From: Leptospira ellinghausenii
GTDB lineage: Bacteria > Spirochaetota > Leptospiria > Leptospirales > Leptospiraceae
Reading direction: 5' to 3'
Length of the DNA: 64,000 bases
NCBI RefSeq assembly: GCF_003114815.1
Contig: NZ_BFAZ01000006.1
Location: 310,001 to 374,000, forward strand
In this document: piece by piece, positions 27,187 through 37,297 of the stretch
Layout: each line of letters opens with the position of its first letter
Position numbering within the stretch: the first letter of the stretch is position 1
The notes under the pieces: model-generated
The model's input: the letters and a program-made list of their open reading frames with translations, nothing else
Database searches by the model: none
What the model was told of the DNA's origin: nothing
Translations under genes and position numbers: made by a program

Positions 27187-28165
27187 CCAAAGGCCAAAAA
27201 GGCGTAAGCTCATTTTCTTTTTAAGTCTCTCCGGCATTTTGTCGGTGATGATTTTTTTTATTGAATGGGTTGGTTCTAAGGAAAGTGGGAGTTTAGCTCT
27301 ATTTGCCGATGCAGGCCATATTTTTACAGATGTATTCGCTCATATCATCTCCCTTTTTGCCCTTATCATTGCAGCCAAAAAACCTAACAAAAAATACCCT
27401 TTTGGTTTCCATCGATTTGAAGTCATTGCCGCTTTTTTAAACGGACTACTTCTTATCGTGATCGCACTATTCATTTTATATGAAAGTTACATACGGTATT
27501 ATGGGAATGCGGATGTAGAGGCGGATACAATGCTAATGTATTCCCTCATTGGTTTTGGAATTAATATGATTTCAGCGGGATTACTTGTCGGAGTGAGTAA
27601 AACAAGCTTAAATTTAAAATCAGCATACTTACACGTGTTAAGTGATTTACTAGGGACTTTGGCTGTGATTTTTGGTGCACTCCTCATTCATTTTACAGGT
27701 GTAAAACAGATCGATAGTATTCTAAGCATTTTACTTGGTCTTTTTATTTTAAAAACATCTTACGGTATCGTCAAAGAATCGATCCAAATTTTAATCGAAG
27801 CTGACACAAGTGATTTTGACAAAGAACATCTATTAGAACATATACAGGTTTTGCAAGGAATAGAATCCGTACCTAAAACGACAATTCGGAAACTCACCTC
27901 AGGAGTGTTTTCGGTCGAAATCCAAGTTTCCGTAAAAGACAATGCAAATCGTGATAAAATCACTTTCGAAATTCACAAAGTCTTAAAGGAAGAGTTTGGA
28001 GTTCCCTTTGTTTCCGTAGAAATAGTTTCCGCCAGTGTCCTTTCAAAATTGGAAACTCTTTCAGTCCGAGAATCAGAAAGAGAATTTGGTCATCACGGGC
28101 ATGAACATGGTCATTCTTTTGACCATACAGAAAATAAATTAAAAGGTCACACCCACAAACACTGA
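27179..28165 (+). CDS. Cation diffusion facilitator (zinc/cobalt efflux)
   Basis: A 328-residue CDF transporter. Six hydrophobic segments (about 15-200) carry the metal-binding pairs ADAGHIFTD and HVLSDLLGT, that is Hx3D in helix 5 with matching His/Asp in helix 2, as in ZitB/CzcD-type zinc exporters. A cytoplasmic ferredoxin-like domain follows (about 210-290), and the C-terminus is His-rich (GHHGHEHGHS and HTHKH), probably a metal-collecting tail. I chose the ATG at 27179 rather than a GTG at 27170. Its position after the OmpA-like gene probably reflects cotranscription only. Confidence 0.92.
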   Translation: MTNQRPKRRKLIFFLSLSGILSVMIFFIEWVGSKESGSLALFADAGHIFTDVFAHIISLFALIIAAKKPNKKYPFGFHRFEVIAAFLNGLLLIVIALFILYESYIRYYGNADVEADTMLMYSLIGFGINMISAGLLVGVSKTSLNLKSAYLHVLSDLLGTLAVIFGALLIHFTGVKQIDSILSILLGLFILKTSYGIVKESIQILIEADTSDFDKEHLLEHIQVLQGIESVPKTTIRKLTSGVFSVEIQVSVKDNANRDKITFEIHKVLKEEFGVPFVSVEIVSASVLSKLETLSVRESEREFGHHGHEHGHSFDHTENKLKGHTHKH

Positions 28166-28190
28166 TTCTTGGGATACTCATTACCTAACC

Positions 28191-28222
28191 TCCTAACTTT
28201 GTCATGTTAATGAAAGTTAGGA
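28191..28222 (+). terminator. Hairpin between convergent genes (probable terminator)
   Basis: TCCTAACTTT (28191-28200) pairs perfectly with AAAGTTAGGA (28213-28222), and CAT/ATG inside the loop can also pair. T-rich sequence follows on the plus strand, though the clear T-run starts only about 12 bases later (28235-28240). It lies 26 bp after the CDF stop and includes the stop codon of the convergent gene. It is a likely stop signal for the CDF transcript, of uncertain efficiency. Confidence 0.45.
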
Positions 28223-29215
28223 AGTTTGGTTTCGTTTTTTCAATTGGGTGAGGTATTTGGTTAAGGAATCTTCCCAGACAAATAATTGCCAATCAGGATC
28301 AATCGTTTTTAATTCCTCAAGCCTTTCCAGTTTGTAATAGTTTTTAACGGATAACAAAACTGGTAAAATTGGATAGGGAAAACCTTCCAGTAATTTGTCT
28401 TTTGTGGGATTTCCTTGGAAACCAAGGAGAAAGGATTCTCTCCACTGGATGAGTTTGATTCGTTCCCAATTGAGATCGGAATCTTTTTTAGATAATTCCT
28501 TAGTTTTTCCGATAAGAAGGGAAACAAGCGAACACAATTCTTTGAGTCTTAATTCCAATCCTAACTCACCATAATCTTCGATCAGTAAACTTCCAGGCAA
28601 AAGTGGTAAGTCCCTTACTTGTATTTTCAAATGGCTGACTTGTGGAGTAAAGTCTGTATGGAAACTTTCTTTTGTGACCACACAAGGATAATTTGTTTCT
28701 TTCGGAATGGGAACAATGTAAACTGGATTTACAGTTTCCGATTTTGTAACCCAAAATACAAAATTTGCTTCGCCCCCATTTGTCACAAATGACTTAATTC
28801 CTGTTAGTCTATTTGACACAACTGTCGATTGTAATTTTTTTATTTTTCCCTCAAATCCAGGTTCACTCACTCCAACAGATAAAATGATTGTAGGTGTCAC
28901 CCCCATAAATGCATCCCATAAAAAATGGGAACCAGGACTTGCATATTGGGAATGAAGGAGAATCCCTCCTGCTACATTCACCTCAACCATACAAGAGAGC
29001 GCAAGAGAAACTCCATTGGGTTCTTCTGCAAGTATCGAAATCTTATTTTGAAATTCGAGATACGATTCTTTTCCTAAGAGGAAATCATAAAAACCAGTAG
29101 CAAACAGATATGGTTTCCAACTGCGGTAAAAACCTTTTTTTTCAGCTACTGCTTTTGGATAAATTGAATCTTTTTCACCATATTTGGCTAATAAATGGTA
29201 AGGAGACTCACTCAC
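28217..29215 (-). CDS. Acyl-CoA dehydrogenase-like protein, divergent
   Basis: A 332-residue protein, shorter than the ~380 of acyl-CoA dehydrogenases. The middle third (TGIKSFVTNGGEANFVFWV, then HLKIQVRDLPLLPGSLL) is the best match to the beta-domain of that family, which binds FAD and acyl-CoA. The N-terminal helical part lacks the usual LRIPEEYGG-type blocks, and the C-terminal helices are hard to align; no clear catalytic Glu context is seen. It may be a degenerate or specialised member without dehydrogenase activity. It follows uvrA on the same strand with only 5 bp between them. Call rests on one domain only. Confidence 0.55.
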   Translation of the reverse strand: MSESPYHLLAKYGEKDSIYPKAVAEKKGFYRSWKPYLFATGFYDFLLGKESYLEFQNKISILAEEPNGVSLALSCMVEVNVAGGILLHSQYASPGSHFLWDAFMGVTPTIILSVGVSEPGFEGKIKKLQSTVVSNRLTGIKSFVTNGGEANFVFWVTKSETVNPVYIVPIPKETNYPCVVTKESFHTDFTPQVSHLKIQVRDLPLLPGSLLIEDYGELGLELRLKELCSLVSLLIGKTKELSKKDSDLNWERIKLIQWRESFLLGFQGNPTKDKLLEGFPYPILPVLLSVKNYYKLERLEELKTIDPDWQLFVWEDSLTKYLTQLKKRNQTS

Positions 29216-29220
29216 GAATT

Positions 29221-32112
29221 TTATTTTCCCTTTTTCTTTGCCTGTTTGGCATCAAGAACCTTTTCTTCTTCTAAAACTTTTTTCAGGTATTGACCCGTAA
29301 ACGAACGTTTGACGGTCACTACCTCTTCCGGAGTTCCTGTGGCAATGACTTCACCACCACCATCTCCCCCTTCTGGACCAATGTCGATGATGTAATCAGC
29401 AGCTTTGATCACATCCAAATTGTGTTCAATAATGACCATGGAATTTCCTTTATCCACTAATACCTGCAATACGGACAATAACCTTTCAATATCCTCAAAA
29501 TGGAGACCTGTTGTTGGTTCATCTAAAATATAGAGAGTTTTTCCTGTTGGGCGTTTTGAAAGTTCTGTGGAAAGTTTGATCCTTTGTGCTTCCCCTCCCG
29601 AAAAGGTTGTGGCTGCTTGTCCAAGTTTGATGTACCCAAGACCTACATCCATAAGGGTGTCTAATTTTCGTTTGAGATTCGGAATGTTTTCAAAAAACAC
29701 AACTGCCTCTTCCACGGTCATATCCAAAACATCGGAAATATTTTTCCCTTTGTATTTTACTTCCAATGTTTCGCGGTTGTATCGTTTGCCTTTACATACT
29801 TCACATTCCACATAAATATCTGGAAGGAAATGCATTTCAATTTTTAAGATCCCATCTCCTTCACATTTTTCACACCTTCCACCAGCCACATTGAAACTAA
29901 AACGACCGGGCCCATATCCCCTTACTTTTGCTTCTTCTAACCCACTATAGAGTTCACGCACAAAGGTAAAAAGACCAGTATAAGTGGCTGGATTAGACCG
30001 TGGTGTCCTTCCGATGGCCGACTGGTCAATGTTAATCACCTTATCAATTTGTTCTTTCCCTAATATTTTTTTATGTTTCCCGGGAACAAGTTTCATTCCC
30101 ATCACGGAACTTGCCAGTTCCTTATAGAGAATTTCATTGATCAAAGTGGATTTTCCAGAACCAGAAACTCCTGTAACAACAGTTAAAGTTCCAAGCGGAA
30201 TAGATACATCAATATTCTTTAGGTTGTTATGCGAAGCGCCATTGATTTTTAAAAATTTCCCATTCCCAGTTCTTCTTGTTTCTGGCATGGAGATTCGTTT
30301 CTCACCCGATAAAAATTTTCCAGTAACCGAATGTTTGTCTTTTTTGATTTGTTCGGGAGTTCCAAAAGCAACTATTTCCCCACCGTGGACACCAGCACCA
30401 GGCCCCATATCCACGATAAAATCGGCTTCTTCCATGGTTTCTTTGTCATGTTCCACGACGAGGACAGTATTTCCTAAATTGCGAAGTCCCTTTAAGGTTT
30501 GTACAAGTTTTGTATTGTCTCTTTGGTGGAGGCCAATGGACGGTTCATCTAAGATATAAAGAACACCCATAAGCCGAGATCCAATTTGAGTGGCGAGGCG
30601 GATTCGTTGCATCTCTCCCCCAGACAAAGTACCTGCAGAACGACTGAGATTCAGATATCCGACTCCCACATCATTTAAGAAATGTAACCTTTGTAAGATC
30701 TCTTTTAGAATGGGTTTGGAGATAGTGTCTTCTGCACCTTTGTATTCTGATTGTTTTGTAAATTCAAGTGCCTTTTCAATGGAAAAACCCGTATAGGCAT
30801 CAATCCCAATCCCTTGCACCTTAACAGCAAGTGCTTCTTTCCGAAGTCGTTTTCCATGGCACTCATCACAATCATGGTTTGTCATAAAGGATTCAAACCA
30901 TTGGCGCATGGAATCTGATTTGGTTTCTTTGTATCGGCGTTTTAGATTTGGAATCACACCTTCATAATTACGAGAAAATTCATAATGAGAATTGGCACCC
31001 CGAAAATCATAATCAATATGGATGGAAGAATCACCATAAAGGATTGTATTTTTTACTTTTTCTGATAAATCTTTCCATGGAGTATTTAAATTAAATTTCA
31101 ATTTTTTGGATAACGCCTGTATGGTGGCCATATACCAATAAGAATTGGATTTAGAACCACCCCAAGCTTCGATACAACCTTCTGCAAGAGAAGCTTCTCT
31201 ATCTGTCACAAGGAGTGCTTCATCAAACTCAAGTAAGGCACCAAGGCCATCACAATTGGAACAGGCACCAAACGGAGAGTTAAAGGAAAAAAGTCTAGGT
31301 GTCAGCTCAGGGATACTGACATCATCACATTTAGGACAGGAAAGTTTTTGGGAAAAGAGATGGTCTTTTTCACCGTCTTCTACAACAACAATTCCATCAG
31401 CAGTTTTTAATGCGGTTTCCACAGAGTCCGACAATCGAGATTGGATCCCAGGTTTCATTACAATCCTATCCACAACAATATCGATGTCAGCTTTAAAGTT
31501 TTTCTTTAAAGGAATCTCATCTTCGAGAGAATACACTTCTCCATTCACACGAACCCTATTGAAACCTTCCTTCTTGAAACGTTCCAGGACTTCTTTGTGT
31601 TCTCCTTTTTTCCCTTGGATGACAGGCGCAAGGATCTGTAATTTGGTCCCTTCGGGGAAAATATTGATCCTGTCTGTGATCTGGTCCACTGATAAACTGG
31701 AGATCGCCGTTCCACATTTTGGACAATGGGGTTTTCCAACTCGAGCGTATAACAAACGTAAATAATCGTAAATTTCTGTGACCGTTCCCACCGTCGAACG
31801 AGGGTTACGGTGAGTGGTTTTTTGTTCGATGGAGATGGCAGGACTTAAACCTTCGATTTGGTCTACTTCTGGTTTTTCCATTTGACCGAGGAATTGTCTG
31901 GCATAACTGGAAAGGGATTCCACATACCTCCGTTGCCCTTCTGCATAGATGGTATCAAAAGCAAGAGATGACTTCCCAGAACCCGAAAGACCAGTGATGA
32001 CCACAAGTTTGTCTCTCGGAATGTCGAGGTTTAGGTTTTTTAGGTTATGTTCACGAGCGCCACGAATACGAATAAAGGAATCCACATCGGATAGCTTGTT
32101 TTCCTCTTTCAT
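29221..32112 (-). CDS. uvrA: Excinuclease ABC subunit A (UvrA)
   Basis: DNA-damage recognition ATPase of nucleotide excision repair, 963 residues from the ATG at 32112, the normal size. It has two ABC cassettes. The first has Walker [15 protein letters not shown], the zinc module [10 protein letters not shown], and signature [16 protein letters not shown]. The second has [13 protein letters not shown], the zinc finger CEKCEGDG with CEVCKGKRY, and [15 protein letters not shown]. The open frame runs upstream to 32271, but those 53 extra codons do not look like UvrA and overlap the divergent sppA gene. Only 20 bp separate the two start codons. No clear SOS-type operator is seen there. Confidence 0.98.
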   Translation of the reverse strand: MKEENKLSDVDSFIRIRGAREHNLKNLNLDIPRDKLVVITGLSGSGKSSLAFDTIYAEGQRRYVESLSSYARQFLGQMEKPEVDQIEGLSPAISIEQKTTHRNPRSTVGTVTEIYDYLRLLYARVGKPHCPKCGTAISSLSVDQITDRINIFPEGTKLQILAPVIQGKKGEHKEVLERFKKEGFNRVRVNGEVYSLEDEIPLKKNFKADIDIVVDRIVMKPGIQSRLSDSVETALKTADGIVVVEDGEKDHLFSQKLSCPKCDDVSIPELTPRLFSFNSPFGACSNCDGLGALLEFDEALLVTDREASLAEGCIEAWGGSKSNSYWYMATIQALSKKLKFNLNTPWKDLSEKVKNTILYGDSSIHIDYDFRGANSHYEFSRNYEGVIPNLKRRYKETKSDSMRQWFESFMTNHDCDECHGKRLRKEALAVKVQGIGIDAYTGFSIEKALEFTKQSEYKGAEDTISKPILKEILQRLHFLNDVGVGYLNLSRSAGTLSGGEMQRIRLATQIGSRLMGVLYILDEPSIGLHQRDNTKLVQTLKGLRNLGNTVLVVEHDKETMEEADFIVDMGPGAGVHGGEIVAFGTPEQIKKDKHSVTGKFLSGEKRISMPETRRTGNGKFLKINGASHNNLKNIDVSIPLGTLTVVTGVSGSGKSTLINEILYKELASSVMGMKLVPGKHKKILGKEQIDKVINIDQSAIGRTPRSNPATYTGLFTFVRELYSGLEEAKVRGYGPGRFSFNVAGGRCEKCEGDGILKIEMHFLPDIYVECEVCKGKRYNRETLEVKYKGKNISDVLDMTVEEAVVFFENIPNLKRKLDTLMDVGLGYIKLGQAATTFSGGEAQRIKLSTELSKRPTGKTLYILDEPTTGLHFEDIERLLSVLQVLVDKGNSMVIIEHNLDVIKAADYIIDIGPEGGDGGGEVIATGTPEEVVTVKRSFTGQYLKKVLEEEKVLDAKQAKKKGK

Positions 32113-32132
32113 TCTGGAAAGAATTTTAAGGA

Positions 32133-33788
32133 ATGGAAGGAAGAGGACTGCCTGTGTTTCGAATTCTTTTTTTGATTCTTTTTTTGCCCTTTCGCCTTTT
32201 GTACTTAATCTATCTACGTCTAAGCCTCCTTTTCCAAAGAGGCCGTGAAGTGTATGAATTGGAAATGCCACCTAGGTTTGAGGACTCATACAAATCCTAT
32301 TTTGTCAAAAAACTGCAAGGGAAAGAAGAAACCATCACAAGATTGGAACTTCTCATATTACTCGCAACCATCCGAAAAAATCCAAAAATCAAATCACTTG
32401 ATATCAATTTGCCTCCATTAGAATGGACACTTTCTGAGTTTTATGAAATCAGAAACGAACTAATGGCCATCCGGGATTCTGGGAAAACCATTCGGATGTT
32501 TGCCAAAGAAGGTGGCCTTGGAACATTACTGTTACTCACAGTCGCAAATGAAACTTTCCTCGCTCCGGAATCCGAATTTACTTTGATGCTACCGAGCGCC
32601 GAACCTATGTTTTTTGGTAAATTCTTAAAAACATGGGGAATTGAAGTGCAGGCCTTTGCCTCAGGCCCCTATAAGTCCTTTGCAGAAAGTTTTACTCGCG
32701 GCGAATTTTCAAAAGAGGCAAAAAAGAATTTAGAATCACTCATTCTAAATCTACGTGCCGTGATTTTAGAAGCTCTCACAGGCGGAAAAAAATCCTTAGA
32801 AGCCCTTTTTTACAAACCGATGTTATCCGCAGATGATTTGATTTCCGCAGGTGTCATCCAAGGGATAAAAACTGAAACTGAATTTTTTAGTGAAGATCGA
32901 AAACTTTATTCTCCTAGTTTCCCCGTTCTTTACCAAGCCGTAAAAGATTTTTCACTGATTCCAAAGAGAAAATTGGAAGTAGTTGTACTGCCAATTGATG
33001 GAAACATTACTGGTGGAGACTACTTACATAAAAATAGAGAAAATGGTAAAATTGAAGCCTTTTCTCTGATTCCCACACTACAGGCATTAGCTGAAGATAA
33101 AAAAACCAAAGCCGTCATCTTAGAAATTTCCTCTCCTGGAGGTTCGGCTTTTTATTCCGAACAAATCCACCAAGAAATCTTAGAATTAAAAAAAACAAAA
33201 TTAGTGACTGCATACTTTAAAGATACAGTAGCAAGTGGTGGGTATTATATAGCAACTGCCACAGACCATATCACTGCATCCCCTGTATGCATTACAGGTT
33301 CCATTGGTGCTGTAAGCATCCGAGCTAATTTACAAAAATTATACAAGAAGTTTCAATTGAATAAGGAAGCTGTTGGTTTTTATCCTTTCCGGGACATCCA
33401 TTCCGAATTCCAACCACTTTCCAAACAAAGTATTTTGTATTTAGAATCCCAAATCAAAAAAATAGAAGCCTTGTTTTACCGCCGAGTTTCGGAAGGTAGG
33501 AATATCTCCCTTGAGACCCTACCTAAAATTGGAATGGGAAGGGTGTATTTACCGACAACGGAAAATAAGATTGTCGATTCACTTGGTGGACTACTCGATG
33601 CAATCAAACATGTCAAAGAGAAGTTAGGTGGAAAGGCGATTTATGTTACCGAAGAATTGCCAGCCTACAATCTAAAAAATAAAATTCCATTACTCGGTGG
33701 ACTATTCACTGAATTAAAGCTTTTGGAATCTCTTGGTGAGGTGTCTCTTCTTTCTCATACCAAACTCCATTGGAAAAACAGAAGGTAA
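32133..33788 (+). CDS. sppA: Signal peptide peptidase SppA, long (two-domain) form
   Basis: A 551-residue S49 peptidase that degrades leftover signal peptides in the inner membrane. It is the long type with two tandem ClpP-like domains, as in E. coli. A membrane anchor (about 8-30) is followed by the N-terminal domain carrying the catalytic Lys in [11 protein letters not shown] (about residue 192), then the C-terminal domain with [13 protein letters not shown] and the nucleophile Ser in [12 protein letters not shown], and [13 protein letters not shown]. Both the Lys and Ser are present, so it should be active. AAGGA sits directly before the ATG, closer than usual, so translation may start weakly. 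Convergent with the Sua5 gene. Confidence 0.92.
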   Translation: MEGRGLPVFRILFLILFLPFRLLYLIYLRLSLLFQRGREVYELEMPPRFEDSYKSYFVKKLQGKEETITRLELLILLATIRKNPKIKSLDINLPPLEWTLSEFYEIRNELMAIRDSGKTIRMFAKEGGLGTLLLLTVANETFLAPESEFTLMLPSAEPMFFGKFLKTWGIEVQAFASGPYKSFAESFTRGEFSKEAKKNLESLILNLRAVILEALTGGKKSLEALFYKPMLSADDLISAGVIQGIKTETEFFSEDRKLYSPSFPVLYQAVKDFSLIPKRKLEVVVLPIDGNITGGDYLHKNRENGKIEAFSLIPTLQALAEDKKTKAVILEISSPGGSAFYSEQIHQEILELKKTKLVTAYFKDTVASGGYYIATATDHITASPVCITGSIGAVSIRANLQKLYKKFQLNKEAVGFYPFRDIHSEFQPLSKQSILYLESQIKKIEALFYRRVSEGRNISLETLPKIGMGRVYLPTTENKIVDSLGGLLDAIKHVKEKLGGKAIYVTEELPAYNLKNKIPLLGGLFTELKLLESLGEVSLLSHTKLHWKNRR

Positions 33789-33862
33789 AACTCTTCAGAA
33801 ATAGAATCGGATTTCCAATCAAATTTAGATGGAGATCCGCAAGGAAATATACGGATCAGATC

Positions 33863-34855
33863 TTAGTTCGCTTCTGAGGCTTTCTGCAAACGATTGAGAA
33901 GGCCTTCTTTGCCTGATTTTTCCCTAGGTTCTTCACAATAGATAGTCTCCATACCCAGTTGGTCACAAGATTCAAAAAAAGCATAGAGTGCAGAGCTATA
34001 TTCCCAGTTAGAAGAAACCAGTTTCATTCTAATGGGATCGATTTTATGCGTTGGCTTGTCGTCGTCCACCGTTGGTCCAAAAGAAAAACCAATCCAAGCT
34101 GTTTTGGAATCCTTCCCACATTGGAGAAACTCCGAAACGAATGTTTCGGAAGGAAGGAGTTTTACATGCGCTTGGGGAGAATAGTGTTTGTACTTCATCC
34201 CTGGACTAGGTGGAATAAACTCTCCACTTTTTGTAATTACATTTGGCAAAACCAAATTTGGCAAAAAAAGTTTGAGTTGGTCTGACTCTATGGAACCTGG
34301 CCGTAACAAAACCGGAGGATCTTCATACAACCCAACCACAGTAGATTCGATTCCTAAATTTGGTTCCTCAGCCACTAAAATTCCATCCACAATCCCATCA
34401 AAATAACGTAGAGCATCAGTCATACGAGTTAGAGAGGGTCTTCCCGATAAATTGGCAGAAGGTGCGGATATTGGTGAGCCACATTCCTCAATCCACTCAC
34501 GGATGACTGGATTCTTTGGAATCCGAACCGCAAGGGTTGGCATCTCTTTTGGAAAAATATTGGGATTTTTTTTAGGAAGGACAAGTGTAATGGGTCCTGG
34601 TGCAAATTCGCATAACAATCGTTCGGCAACTTCACTCACTTCACATACAGACTTGATGCCTTCAATGGAAGAAAAATGAGCAATGAGAGGGTTGTCACTG
34701 GGTCTCCCTTTGATTTTGTAGATACGTTTGCAGGCCTCTTCGTTAAAACTAGAAGCACCGATCCCAAATACTGTTTCTGTAGGAAAAACTACTACTCCTC
34801 CCTTTCGGATGAGGTCCGCAAGCAAACGAACATCCGAAGAGATAAGTGTTTTCAT
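33863..34855 (-). CDS. L-threonylcarbamoyladenylate synthase (Sua5 type)
   Basis: Makes threonylcarbamoyl-AMP from Thr, bicarbonate and ATP for t6A37 of tRNAs reading ANN codons. The 330 residues fit the long Sua5 form, not the short TsaC: a YrdC domain (about 1-200) with PTETVFGIGAS, KGRPSDNPLIAH and SAPSANLSGRPS, then a smaller Sua5 domain (about 220-330) after the linker PPSPGMKYKHYSPQA. It follows the glycosidase gene on the same strand with one base between stop and start, so the two are cotranscribed. miaB at the left edge modifies the same anticodon-loop position on other tRNAs. Confidence 0.93.
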   Translation of the reverse strand: MKTLISSDVRLLADLIRKGGVVVFPTETVFGIGASSFNEEACKRIYKIKGRPSDNPLIAHFSSIEGIKSVCEVSEVAERLLCEFAPGPITLVLPKKNPNIFPKEMPTLAVRIPKNPVIREWIEECGSPISAPSANLSGRPSLTRMTDALRYFDGIVDGILVAEEPNLGIESTVVGLYEDPPVLLRPGSIESDQLKLFLPNLVLPNVITKSGEFIPPSPGMKYKHYSPQAHVKLLPSETFVSEFLQCGKDSKTAWIGFSFGPTVDDDKPTHKIDPIRMKLVSSNWEYSSALYAFFESCDQLGMETIYCEEPREKSGKEGLLNRLQKASEAN

Positions 34856-34856
34856 A

Positions 34857-36437
34857 TTAAAACTGTTTGGTTTTTGTTTTAGATTTGGTTTGAGAATTGG
34901 AAACTTTTAAAGCTTCTTTGGGATCCAAATTTTCGATCGTTGTTTCTTCTTTTGGTTCCTCTTCGTCTTTTGCTTTTTCTACAGGTGGGAGTTGCCCTTG
35001 GACGAGTTTACTCAGATACACATTGATCTCAGGGTCATTATCTGTCACAAGTTGCCAGAACGAAAATCCACCCAAATCATACTTACGGAGCAGGGTCATT
35101 TTTTCTTCAAAGGCCCGCCTGTTCATATAAAACGCGACTCTGTCACAACCACCGCTAGTGTACCATAAGGATGGATCTTCATAGGCTCGGTTTTTATGAA
35201 TGTCAGAAAACTTTGATAGGTTTCTCCAACTTGCTACTTTATTTTCCTCATTTAAGATGCGGTTGATATCCGTGGGTTGGCGGTTTTTATGTGTTCCGGA
35301 TTTAATCCTTTGTGCATCAGAATGGTAAATTGCTTTCGCAGATGACTTACAATTGAGTGCCCAGTCGTATCCATATGTTGGAATCGCCATATAGAGTTTG
35401 TGAGTTGGGACTCTTTTTTTAGCGTAAGTGATGATGTCTTTTAACCATACGTTAGGTGCTTGGGGACCTGGACCTGGGTTATGGTATTTCCTTGGGTGGA
35501 GTTCATAGGCCATAATTTTCACACGGTCTGCGTGTTTCGCAAGGAATTCATAATCATGGGTAGTTGGCCCTCTCCAATTTTCACGGAAGTCTAAGTGGAT
35601 TGGTTTAGAAAGTCCACGGCATTGAAGTTCTTTTTTCTTTGATTTTTCTGCAGGGGTTTTTGGGTGAACTGCTACAGAAATGAGTTTTCCTTTTTTGTGG
35701 ACTTCCTTTGCTAGGAGGGCAAAAAATTCTTCGAACTTTTCTTTTTTATCGCAAGACATCCCTTCGTAATCGATGTCGATTCCATCATAGCCATAGGTCA
35801 TAATTTCATTCACAATTACTTGGATGTGGTGGTCACGGATGTCATTTCGTCCGCCCATACCAATGTTCTCTTGGATTTTTTCTTTTGGATTTTCCCAACG
35901 GAAAATGGTAGGGATGATTTTGACTTTTGGATTCAGGGCACGGAGTTCTAACACTCGTTCCTTTCGGGAAGTACTTGACCAACTGGAAATGAGTTCCCCG
36001 TTATTGGAAAGCCCACCTTTCATTGTGTAGATAAACGGATGGATTTCATTATAGAGGTGAACTGTTTTTTTCATCGCCGTCCAGTCAGTGGACCAAGCGG
36101 AAGAACGAAAACTTACATTCTCATCTGGAACGAAGTTTGGTGTTTCCACAACTTCTTCTTCCACGGTAACAGGATCTTTTGTTTCCTTTTTCTCTCCCGT
36201 CTCCATTTCAGAAGGAGTGCCGAGAGATGGAGTGGATGCTTCCACTACACTTGGGTTTGTATTTCCCGTTTTAGGAAGGTCTTTCAAAACCAAAGTGGAG
36301 CCTGAATTTTGCATGAGATTCATTCCCAAATAAAACGAAATGGCAGATAAAAAGAACCAAGAGGCAAATAATAACGAATACTTCGCCACATTCGAGAGTG
36401 GACGTTTTGGGGCATTAGGGGATTGTGATTCAGACAT
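34857..36437 (-). CDS. Membrane-anchored glycoside hydrolase family 18 protein
   Basis: A 526-residue protein with an N-terminal membrane helix (about 19-42), a proline/acid-rich linker (about 45-105) and a GH18 TIM barrel (about 110-450). The catalytic DxxDxDxE motif is seen as DGIDIDYEGM, with the acid at Glu225. The C-terminal ~60 residues are charged and probably unstructured. It resembles YaaH/SleL-type enzymes that act on N-acetylglucosamine bonds in peptidoglycan more than true chitinases, since no chitin-binding module is present. The barrel is probably periplasmic. It diverges from the queuosine transporter gene with a 145-bp gap. Confidence 0.87.
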   Translation of the reverse strand: MSESQSPNAPKRPLSNVAKYSLLFASWFFLSAISFYLGMNLMQNSGSTLVLKDLPKTGNTNPSVVEASTPSLGTPSEMETGEKKETKDPVTVEEEVVETPNFVPDENVSFRSSAWSTDWTAMKKTVHLYNEIHPFIYTMKGGLSNNGELISSWSSTSRKERVLELRALNPKVKIIPTIFRWENPKEKIQENIGMGGRNDIRDHHIQVIVNEIMTYGYDGIDIDYEGMSCDKKEKFEEFFALLAKEVHKKGKLISVAVHPKTPAEKSKKKELQCRGLSKPIHLDFRENWRGPTTHDYEFLAKHADRVKIMAYELHPRKYHNPGPGPQAPNVWLKDIITYAKKRVPTHKLYMAIPTYGYDWALNCKSSAKAIYHSDAQRIKSGTHKNRQPTDINRILNEENKVASWRNLSKFSDIHKNRAYEDPSLWYTSGGCDRVAFYMNRRAFEEKMTLLRKYDLGGFSFWQLVTDNDPEINVYLSKLVQGQLPPVEKAKDEEEPKEETTIENLDPKEALKVSNSQTKSKTKTKQF

Positions 36438-36531
36438 ATACGTTTCTTCTAGATTGATTATCGAACTGTTCAGAAAAAAAGAGTAGAGATTAATCGAAAC
36501 CCACTCTATCTATCTGTATCCCATGATTTTT

Positions 36532-36571
36532 TAGGAGCCATTCTCTCCTAGTCGAAATTCAGATGGGGAGG
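36532..36571 (+). promoter_or_regulatory. Leader with two competing hairpins before the queuosine transporter gene
   Basis: TAGGAG (36532-36537) can pair with CTCCTA (36545-36550). Alternatively CTCTCC (36543-36548) pairs with GGGGAG (36565-36570), which holds the Shine-Dalgarno GGAGG (36567-36571) of the gene starting at 36583. The two stems share bases and exclude each other, as in a translational on/off switch. The sequence does not fit the preQ1-I consensus I know. Stems are short, so this is only a candidate. Confidence 0.35.
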
Positions 36572-36582
36572 AAAAGAAATCC

Positions 36583-37293
36583 ATGAATGCCTTAAAACAA
36601 AAACCGGTGATCCTTTATACTGTCTTACTCAGTTTTTTTCTAACGTTTTTACTGCTTGCGGAACTGACGGGTAGTAAATTATTTTTTGCCTTTGGGTTTA
36701 CCATGACAATGGGGGTTATCCCATTTCCTGTTACGTTTATCATCACGGATTTACTCAATGAATACTTTGGGCGTAAGGTTGTACGAGCCACAACCTTTCT
36801 TGGGATGTTCATGATAGGATTTGCCTACTTATTGATTGTCATCGATATACAAATTCCGGCAAGCCCTGATTCTCCCATTGATGATGCCTCCTTTGAACGA
36901 GTGTTTGCCAATTCAGGCCTTGTGATCCTTGGTTCCATCATTGCTTACATAATCGGACAGATGATTGACTTACATACCTTTCATTTTCTACGAAAAAAAA
37001 CGAAGGGGAAACACATTTGGTTGCGGGCTACGGGTTCCACTGTGATCTCACAACTCATTGACTCTTTTGTTGTGATCTTCATTGCCCTCGGAAAGTACCA
37101 CCCAGTTCCAAAACTTGTATCGATTGCTAGTACCAATTTTTTATACAAAATGGGGGTTGCGATTCTCATCACACCGGTATTGTATGCCATCCACATTTAC
37201 ATTGATCGTTACCTAGGGATGAGTTTAAAAGAACAAATGTTCAAAGAGGCGATGGAAGAAGAAGGTTATGAATCTTCCATCCAACCAGGGTAA
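36583..37293 (+). CDS. Queuosine precursor transporter (YhhQ/VUT family)
   Basis: A 236-residue membrane protein with about six helices, matching the PF02592 family that imports preQ0/preQ1 or related queuosine precursors. The conserved block ITDLLNEYFGRKVVRATTFLG and the later QLIDSFVVIFIALGKY are typical. GGGGAGG lies 11 bases before the ATG. The GDPD gene follows after 4 bp. The organism would use it to spare or replace de novo preQ synthesis; no que genes lie in this window. The leader may carry a regulatory switch (36532-36571). Confidence 0.9.
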   Translation: MNALKQKPVILYTVLLSFFLTFLLLAELTGSKLFFAFGFTMTMGVIPFPVTFIITDLLNEYFGRKVVRATTFLGMFMIGFAYLLIVIDIQIPASPDSPIDDASFERVFANSGLVILGSIIAYIIGQMIDLHTFHFLRKKTKGKHIWLRATGSTVISQLIDSFVVIFIALGKYHPVPKLVSIASTNFLYKMGVAILITPVLYAIHIYIDRYLGMSLKEQMFKEAMEEEGYESSIQPG

Positions 37294-37297
37294 ACCC

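Noticed and set aside
31145..31765. 206-codon open frame antisense to uvrA
   Set aside because: It lies wholly within the conserved UvrA coding region, is Ser/Pro/Thr-rich as reverse-strand frames usually are, and has no motif.
29221..32271. Longer uvrA start at 32271
   Set aside because: The extra 53 residues are unlike UvrA, which normally begins just before the [11 protein letters not shown] block, and they overlap the sppA coding region.
33834..33857. GATCCG/CGGATC inverted repeat between sppA and the Sua5 gene
   Set aside because: Only six base pairs with a 12-base loop and no T-run on either strand; not enough for a terminator call.
36480..36582. Known-type preQ1 class I riboswitch before the queuosine transporter
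   Set aside because: The A-rich tail and the conserved loop of the class are not seen; kept only as a generic switch candidate.
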